DNA of 64,000 nt from Dactylosporangium siamense. GTDB lineage: Bacteria; Actinomycetota; Actinomycetes; Mycobacteriales; Micromonosporaceae. Location: positions 124,001-188,000 of the forward strand of contig NZ_BONQ01000014.1 of the NCBI RefSeq assembly GCF_016862795.1, read 5' to 3'. The position numbers were made by a program, and so were the translations under genes. This document shows positions 58,460 through 64,000 of the stretch, piece after piece. Under the pieces are notes generated by a model that saw only the letters and a list, made by a program, of their open reading frames with translations, did no database searches and was not told the origin of the DNA. Within the stretch, counting starts at the first letter, position 1. Each line of letters begins with the position of its first letter.

Positions 58460-61400
58460 TCAGGCGCGCGGGGCCGCGGCCGCCGGGGTGGGTGGGGTGG
58501 CGGCGCGGGGGCGGCCCGTGGCGAGCGCGACCGCCATCAGCGACAGGACCGCCAGGAGCCAGGTCGCCGGCACGAGCAGCGGGCCCGGCCAGTGCGGCAA
58601 CGGCAGGGCCGGCAGGTCCTCGCCGAACACCGGCAGCGCCCAGCCCGTCAACCGCCACGCGATCAGCGCCGTGGCCAGGCCCAGCACCCCGGACGTGGCG
58701 ACCAGCACCGGATACGTCCACAGCAGCGTCCGCGCCGCGGCCCGGCGGCCCAGGCCCTGGGCCCGCAGCGCGGCGAGGTCGGCGAGGCGTTCCCGGCGGT
58801 CGACGGCGATGACGAGGGCGAGGCCGCCGGCGCCGAGGACGAGGGCGAGGACCCCGGACAGGATGTGGAACCAGACGGCGAGTGCCGGGCCCTGGACGGC
58901 GAGCCGGGCCGCGAGGTCCGCCACGCCGGTGTCGCCGGTGACGATGAGGCCCTGCGCGGTCAGCCGGTCCAGGACGTCCGGGGGTGCGCCGGGGCCGAGC
59001 CACACCTGTGGGTGCCGGGCCTCGCCGGCGTCGGTGGCGGCGCGGTCGGCGTACTCGAGGTCGACCAGCGTCCCGTGGGTGCCGAGGCGGGGCACGGCGG
59101 TGAGGCGGCCGACGGGGTGCACCTCGACCGGTGCGCCGTCCAGGCCGGCGAGCGTCCCGGGCAGCGCGGCGGTGCTCACCACGGGCAGCGGGGTGGGGGC
59201 GTCGGCGGCCTGGACCCAGGCGCCGTGCGGCAGGCCGTCGGGGGCGTCGAGGGTGATCCGGAGCCCGTCGGGCGCGGCGGTGAGGGTCGCGCCGGTGGAG
59301 CGCCAGCGGGCCGGTTCGGCGAGGTCGGCGCCGCCCGCGGCGACCGCTGGCGGGTTGATGCTGCCGATGCCGCGCAGCACGACGGTGAGCTTGACGCCGG
59401 TGGCGGTGGTGTCCGGGGTGAAGTGCACGCCGGCGAGCCGGCAGCCGTCGGCGCAGACGGCCGAGCGTTGCTGGAAGGTGTACGGGCCGTCGTGGAGCAC
59501 GCCGAAGCCGACGGTGGCCGTGCCGCGGCCGCTGACGGACGACAGCACGACGCTGAAACCGATCGGCTTGTCGGCGACGGCGCCCTTGACGGTGACGTCG
59601 ACGGACACGTCCCGGCCGGCGATGACGACGGGTTGCGGGGCGGTCGGGCGCAGCCGCCGGCCGACGGTGCCCGCGTCGAGGTCGCCGTACTCGTCGAGCC
59701 AGGTGGCGGCGGTCGCGAGGCGGGTCGCGTCGACGGCGAGCTTCGGTGCCTCGCCCGGCCCGCCGGCGGGCAGCGAGGCGACGGCCATCGCGTAGGCGCC
59801 GTCGGGGTCGGCCGCCCGCACCGCGTGTAGCAGCTGCGAACGGGTGAGCGGGGCGACGTCGAGCACCCGCGGCGCGCCGGTGCCGATCCGGGCGGCGAGG
59901 TCCCGGTCGCGGGCGGCGACGTCGGCGGCGGTCACCGCGTAGCCGAGCACCCCGACGGCGGCGACGAGAAGCAGCAGCAGCCGCTGCGCGCCGGGGCGGC
60001 GGGCCAGCTGGAACGCGGCGAGCGCGGCCCCGAGCCGCCCCCGCCGCAGCGCCCGGTCCCCGGCCAGGCGGGCGAGTGGGACGACGGCGCGTGCGGCGGC
60101 CACGGCGAGGGCGATGATGACGAGCGCCGGCGCGAGGAGGGCGACCCCGGACAGGGTGCCGCCGGTGAGGAACAGCTGGGCGGTGGCGGTGACGGCGAGG
60201 AGCCCGACCACGATCTCGGCGGTGATCAGGCGCCAGCCGGTCAGCTGGGCCCGGACCCGCCGCATCAGGTCCACGACGCTGCTGACCAGGTGCCGCCGCT
60301 GGGCGAGCAGCATGGCCGCGACGGCGCCGAGCAGCGCCCACGGCGCCCACCGCAGCGCGTCGAGGCTGAGCACGGGCGCGTCGACGCCGGGGAGGCGCCA
60401 GGCGACGACGGCGGCGACGAGCAGCTGGCCGGCGACGCAGCCGGCGAGGCCACCGGCGAGCAGCGCGACGAGGCTCTCGCCGATGGTGAGCCACCAGCGG
60501 GTCCACCAGCGGGCGCCGCGCAGCGCGACGACCGCGAGCTCGGGTCGCCGGCCCTCGGTGCCGTAGTCGGCGGCGATGAAGATGACGGCGTACGCGAGCA
60601 GCAGCAGCGGCGCGGCCCCGACGGGGATGCTGCGCCGGGCGAGGTCACGGCTGCGGTCGATGCGGTCGAGCAGCTGCGGGATGGCGGAGCTGAGCGTGAT
60701 CGCACGGCCGAGGCGCTCACCGCGGGTGTCGAGGCCGGCGAGGTCGCGGCGCACGGCGTCGACGGTCGACGCGGTGATGGTGCCGGGGCCGGCGGTCGCG
60801 TCGATGGACACGTCGCTCGGGCCGTGTGACATGGTGCGGACCGTCTCGGCGGCGGTGAAGACCGGCTCGCCGGGCTGTCCGGTGTGGTCGAGGCGGAAGT
60901 ACTCGTGCTCGCCCCAGTACGGTCCGTCGGGGTCCGGGGTGCGGTACGTGCCGGCGACGGTCAGCGGGGTGGCGTCGCCGTCGGCGACGTAGAACGGCCG
61001 GGTCGGGTCGGTGCTGATGTAGGCGAACGTCAGGGTGATGAGGTCGCCGGCGGCGAGGTGGAGCCGGGCCGCGGTCCGCTCCCCCACGACGACCTCACCG
61101 GCGGCGGCGAGGCACCGGCCGGTGACGATGGTGAGGTGGGCGCAGGCGCCCTGCCGGAACAGCAGCCGCGACGCCACCGCCGGGTCGGGTTCGATGCCGA
61201 TGGCGGGGAACTCCTCGGCGTACACCTGCGTGAACCCGGGCAGCGCGACGAGCGCGCCGCCGACGTCGGCGAACGAGACCCCGCCGGGCTCCCGCTGCTC
61301 GTTGACGGCGGCGCGGACGGTCAGGGACCGCTCGGCTGGGGTGGCGGTGGCTACCAGCCCGGCGACGGCGGCCCGGTCGACGGCCTGCAGGTAGGCGGGC

Positions 61401-61498
61401 GCGGCGACCGCGGCGGCGACCGCGAACAGGGCGAGGAGCGCGAGGGTGACCGCCTGCCCGCGCCGGGCCCGCAGCATGCTCAACACCAACGACGTCAT
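58460..61498 (-). CDS. FtsX-like ABC transporter permease 1
   Basis: This 1012-aa membrane protein is of the MacB/FtsX permease type. It has an N-terminal TM helix (SMLRARRGQAVTLALLALFAVAAAVAAPAYL), a long extracytoplasmic domain, four TM helices around residues 300-470, a second extracytoplasmic domain and a final three-helix FtsX module (VWFHILSGVLALVLGAGGLALVIAV...). ATG 61498 overlaps the stop of permease 2 by four bases. Large two-permease units of this kind in actinomycetes usually work with a separate ATPase for envelope or lipoprotein-related export. The ATPase would lie beyond 64000. Confidence 0.88.
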   Translation of the reverse strand: MTSLVLSMLRARRGQAVTLALLALFAVAAAVAAPAYLQAVDRAAVAGLVATATPAERSLTVRAAVNEQREPGGVSFADVGGALVALPGFTQVYAEEFPAIGIEPDPAVASRLLFRQGACAHLTIVTGRCLAAAGEVVVGERTAARLHLAAGDLITLTFAYISTDPTRPFYVADGDATPLTVAGTYRTPDPDGPYWGEHEYFRLDHTGQPGEPVFTAAETVRTMSHGPSDVSIDATAGPGTITASTVDAVRRDLAGLDTRGERLGRAITLSSAIPQLLDRIDRSRDLARRSIPVGAAPLLLLAYAVIFIAADYGTEGRRPELAVVALRGARWWTRWWLTIGESLVALLAGGLAGCVAGQLLVAAVVAWRLPGVDAPVLSLDALRWAPWALLGAVAAMLLAQRRHLVSSVVDLMRRVRAQLTGWRLITAEIVVGLLAVTATAQLFLTGGTLSGVALLAPALVIIALAVAAARAVVPLARLAGDRALRRGRLGAALAAFQLARRPGAQRLLLLLVAAVGVLGYAVTAADVAARDRDLAARIGTGAPRVLDVAPLTRSQLLHAVRAADPDGAYAMAVASLPAGGPGEAPKLAVDATRLATAATWLDEYGDLDAGTVGRRLRPTAPQPVVIAGRDVSVDVTVKGAVADKPIGFSVVLSSVSGRGTATVGFGVLHDGPYTFQQRSAVCADGCRLAGVHFTPDTTATGVKLTVVLRGIGSINPPAVAAGGADLAEPARWRSTGATLTAAPDGLRITLDAPDGLPHGAWVQAADAPTPLPVVSTAALPGTLAGLDGAPVEVHPVGRLTAVPRLGTHGTLVDLEYADRAATDAGEARHPQVWLGPGAPPDVLDRLTAQGLIVTGDTGVADLAARLAVQGPALAVWFHILSGVLALVLGAGGLALVIAVDRRERLADLAALRAQGLGRRAAARTLLWTYPVLVATSGVLGLATALIAWRLTGWALPVFGEDLPALPLPHWPGPLLVPATWLLAVLSLMAVALATGRPRAATPPTPAAAAPRA

Positions 61499-64000
61499 CG
61501 CGCCGCCCTCCCACCCGTTTCCGAACCTGAACCGTCGCCCGCAAACACACTGGGTGCGGTGCCGGCGACCTGGCGGGCCAGCGGCAGTGCGGCCAGCCAC
61601 CAGGTCAGGCCGAGCACGCACACCGCGGCACCCACCGCCGCGCCGAGCGCCGCCGGTGGCAGCGCGGGCGGCGCCGGCAGCACCTGCCAGTCGTCGACGA
61701 ACGGCCGGCCCGGCGGCCCGCTCACCAGGCGCGCGACGACGGCGGCGAGGAGCCCGGCCGCGGCGCCGAGGACGACGACCGCGGCGTAGCCGGCCCGGCC
61801 GGCGGTGACCGCGGCCCGGGCCGGCAGCCCCTGCCGCCGCAGGGCGCGCAGCTCGGTGAGGCGCCGGCGGCGCTCCACGACGACCGCGACGGCGAGGGCG
61901 GCCGCCGCGGCGAGCAGGCCGAGCCCGGCGGTGATCAGCTGCAGCCGGGTCGCGACGGCGGGGCCCTGCCCGGCGAGCCGGTCGGCGCGGGCGCTGACCG
62001 TGTCGTCGCCGAGGACCACCAGCCCGGCGGCGGTGAGCCCGGCGACGACGGAGGCGGGCGCGCCGGGTGCCAGCCACACCTCGGTGCGACCGCCGCCGCC
62101 GGTGCCGAGCCGCTGGGCGGCGTCGAGGTCGAGCAGGATCCCCGAGGTCCCGACGCTGGGCAGCACAGCCGTGGTGCCGGCGATCCGGACCGGGACGGCG
62201 CCGCTGCCGAACACGTCCACGGACGGGTCGCCGAGGCGCCACCCGTCGGGCACGGCACCGGCGACGACGACGGGCAGCGGCAGGCCGGCCGCCATCGGGA
62301 ACGCGCTGCTGTCGCCGCGGTACGGCGGCGGCGCCTGCGCGAGCGTGAGCGTGCCCTGCCGGGCGACCACCGACATCGCCGGTCCCTTCGCCGAACCCCG
62401 CCACAGCCTGGGATCGCCGAGCGCGGCGCTGTCGAACACGGCCCGGTCCGCCTGCCGCAGCGCCTGCACGGTGAGCGAGTCACCGGCGCCGGCGCGGACC
62501 AGATCGAGCCGGGTGACCCGGCAGCCGCCGGCGCAGCCCTCGACCGCCGCGGTGACCTCGTGCTCACCGGCGGGGACCGGCCCGAACGCGACCGTCAGCA
62601 GCGACCCGTCCGCGATGTCCTGGAGGTGCACGGCCAGCGCCATCGGTCGCTCACCGGCATTGCGGGCCCGCAGGACGAGCTGCCCCGCGGAGACCGTGGC
62701 CGGCGGGGCATCCCCAGCGGTCAGCGACGGCAGCGGCCCGTACGCGGGCAGCCAGCGGCCGACGGCACCGAGCCGGGCCGCGTCCACGGCCAGGATCGCC
62801 GGGCGGGCGGTGTCGTCGACGACGGCGGCCATCGCGTAGCGGCCGCCGGGGTCGGCCTCGCGGACCGCGCGCAGCAGCGCCGTCGGGTTGGCGACCTGCA
62901 CGCTGAGCACCCGGGCCGCGCCGAGCTCCTGGCCGCTGCGGTCGGCGCGGGCGGTGTCGCCGGCGGCCTGGGCGGCGGTGGCGGCGGTGAGCCCGGCGAC
63001 CGCGACGGCGACGACGGCGAAGACCCGGTCGGCGCCCGGCCGGCGGGAGACCTGCACCGCGGTGAGCCCGAGCCGCAGCCGCCCGGCCCGGAGCGCGCCC
63101 GCGCCGGCCCGGTCCGCGGCGGCCCCGAGGAGCCGGGCGAGCGGGACGGCGAGGACGACCGCGACCAGGACCGGGACGGCGGCGGCGAAGCCGTTGCGGC
63201 CGAGCTGGAACGCGCCGACGGCGGCGAGGACCACGAGCACCGCGTCGACGGCGCCGCGCCGCCAGCCGCGCCGGCGGCCCGGCACCTCGCGCAGCAGCAG
63301 CGCGACCGGCGCCCGCAGCACCGGCAGCTCGGCGCCGATCAGGGCGGCGGCACCGCCGGCGAGTGCCACGGCGGCGGCGACGAGGCACGAGCGCCAGACG
63401 GCACCCGACTCCTCGGCCGGCACCACTCCGGCCAGGGTACGGGCGAGGAGGGGGCCTATTCCGTACCCAACCGGCAGCGCGAGGAACAACGGGACCAGAT
63501 GCTGTCCGGCGGCCAGGCGAAGCACCCGCCGCCTGGTGCTGCCGCGCAGTTTCAACAGGGCGATGTCACCGCGCCGGTCCCCGGCGGTGTGCCGGCCGGC
63601 GAGCCCGAGCGCGAACCAGCACAGGATCACCGCCTGCAGGGCACCGGTGAGCACGCCGCGGCGGATCGCGGCCCGGTCGGCGGCGATGCGGTCGAGCAGG
63701 TCCTGGGTCGGCGCGATGAGGTAGTACCCGGCGCCGCGCAGCGTGTAGTCGGCCCGGCGCAGCTGGTCGGCGAGGTCCGCTCCGGCGAGGGCCGCCGGGG
63801 GCACCGTCGTGGTGTAGTCGAACGTCGGGTCGACGAACCGCCCGCTGGAGAACGCGTCGGCGGCGAGGAAGAACGGGTCGATGTTGCCCGCCACCTCCCG
63901 GCGGAAGATCGGGTTGGCCCAGTAGGCGCCCGCCGGGTCGGCGAGCTCGTAGCGCCCGACGACCCGGGCCTGCTCCTGCGGGGCGCCCGGCTGCGAGCTG
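61495..64000 (-). CDS. FtsX-like ABC transporter permease 2 (5' end beyond window)
   Basis: The frame is open from the stop at 61495 to the window edge, giving at least 835 aa. Candidate internal starts such as the GTG near 63894 sit inside the domain (the upstream sequence ADPAGAYWANPIFRREV continues it), so the true start is beyond 64000. The architecture mirrors permease 1: an extracytoplasmic domain, TM helices starting at LTGALQAVILCWFALGLAG, a second extracytoplasmic domain and a final FtsX module. The two are paralogues made as a coupled pair. Confidence 0.87.
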   Translation of the reverse strand, partial: SSQPGAPQEQARVVGRYELADPAGAYWANPIFRREVAGNIDPFFLAADAFSSGRFVDPTFDYTTTVPPAALAGADLADQLRRADYTLRGAGYYLIAPTQDLLDRIAADRAAIRRGVLTGALQAVILCWFALGLAGRHTAGDRRGDIALLKLRGSTRRRVLRLAAGQHLVPLFLALPVGYGIGPLLARTLAGVVPAEESGAVWRSCLVAAAVALAGGAAALIGAELPVLRAPVALLLREVPGRRRGWRRGAVDAVLVVLAAVGAFQLGRNGFAAAVPVLVAVVLAVPLARLLGAAADRAGAGALRAGRLRLGLTAVQVSRRPGADRVFAVVAVAVAGLTAATAAQAAGDTARADRSGQELGAARVLSVQVANPTALLRAVREADPGGRYAMAAVVDDTARPAILAVDAARLGAVGRWLPAYGPLPSLTAGDAPPATVSAGQLVLRARNAGERPMALAVHLQDIADGSLLTVAFGPVPAGEHEVTAAVEGCAGGCRVTRLDLVRAGAGDSLTVQALRQADRAVFDSAALGDPRLWRGSAKGPAMSVVARQGTLTLAQAPPPYRGDSSAFPMAAGLPLPVVVAGAVPDGWRLGDPSVDVFGSGAVPVRIAGTTAVLPSVGTSGILLDLDAAQRLGTGGGGRTEVWLAPGAPASVVAGLTAAGLVVLGDDTVSARADRLAGQGPAVATRLQLITAGLGLLAAAAALAVAVVVERRRRLTELRALRRQGLPARAAVTAGRAGYAAVVVLGAAAGLLAAVVARLVSGPPGRPFVDDWQVLPAPPALPPAALGAAVGAAVCVLGLTWWLAALPLARQVAGTAPSVFAGDGSGSETGGRAAR

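Noticed and set aside
58431-59830. Two plus-strand open frames opposite permease 1
   Set aside because: Both are antisense shadows. The minus-strand reading gives a coherent FtsX-type membrane protein.

Overview
This is about 64 kb of very high-GC DNA from an actinomycete. Codon third positions are almost all G or C, GTG starts are common, many start codons sit directly on a -10 box (leaderless), and the gene content includes a SigE-family sigma factor, a WYL regulator, DrrAB-type transport, CYTH-CHAD and stand-alone NRPS/PKS parts. Micromonosporaceae is a reasonable but unproven guess. I see no rRNA, tRNA, CRISPR array, insertion sequence or phage gene.

Left flank (1-22.4 kb): ordinary chromosome. 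It holds an MFS exporter divergent from an Lrp regulator, an SDR, small membrane proteins, ileS, a membrane GGDEF-EAL protein, a metallo-hydrolase with a DedA protein, a large membrane phosphodiesterase, CYTH-CHAD, a VOC protein, an FAD oxidoreductase and a WYL regulator with a clear palindromic operator. A stand-alone condensation-like gene and a methyltransferase (10.8-13.1 kb) look like outliers of the cluster to the right.

Centre (about 22.9-51.1 kb): a biosynthetic gene cluster. (a) 22.9-27.8 kb is a divergent module. Two tiny repeat-rich peptide genes with strong ribosome binding sites face away from each other: an 18-aa peptide with two AQLR repeats, and a 48-aa peptide made of eight AISGR repeats. 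Each precedes stand-alone condensation-domain-like genes. (b) 27.8-32.0 kb, minus strand: methyltransferase, ACP, glycosyltransferase and a DrrB/DrrA-type exporter. (c) 32.7-47.6 kb, plus strand, nearly gapless: acyl-adenylating ligase, two ACPs, three ketosynthase-fold proteins (one half-size, as in aryl-polyene clusters), a 4-hydroxymandelate-synthase-like dioxygenase, a PhyH oxygenase, a DUF3050 protein, a two-subunit TPP-dependent dehydrogenase E1, a second ligase, another condensation-like protein, a KAS III-like pair (one member lacking the catalytic Cys) and a third type of ACP. (d) 48.1-51.1 kb, minus strand: Sfp-type PPTase, HpgT-like aminotransferase and Hmo-like oxidase. Together with the HmaS-like gene these give the last three steps of 4-hydroxyphenylglycine synthesis. 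The cluster therefore looks like a dissociated (type II) PKS/NRPS route to a glycosylated, methylated, hydroxyphenylglycine-containing product. No ketoreductase, dehydratase, thioesterase domain or multidomain NRPS is present in the window. The role of the two peptides is unknown.

Right flank (51.2-64 kb): SGNH hydrolase, alpha/beta hydrolase, APH-like kinase, sigma factor with membrane partner, a membrane-anchored STAND NTPase with TPR-like repeats, a frameshifted DUF4259 gene and two large FtsX-type permeases, the second cut by the window edge. Several intergenic gaps contain short tandem repeats.

All assignments come from reading the sequence and from knowledge of the families. No database search was run.
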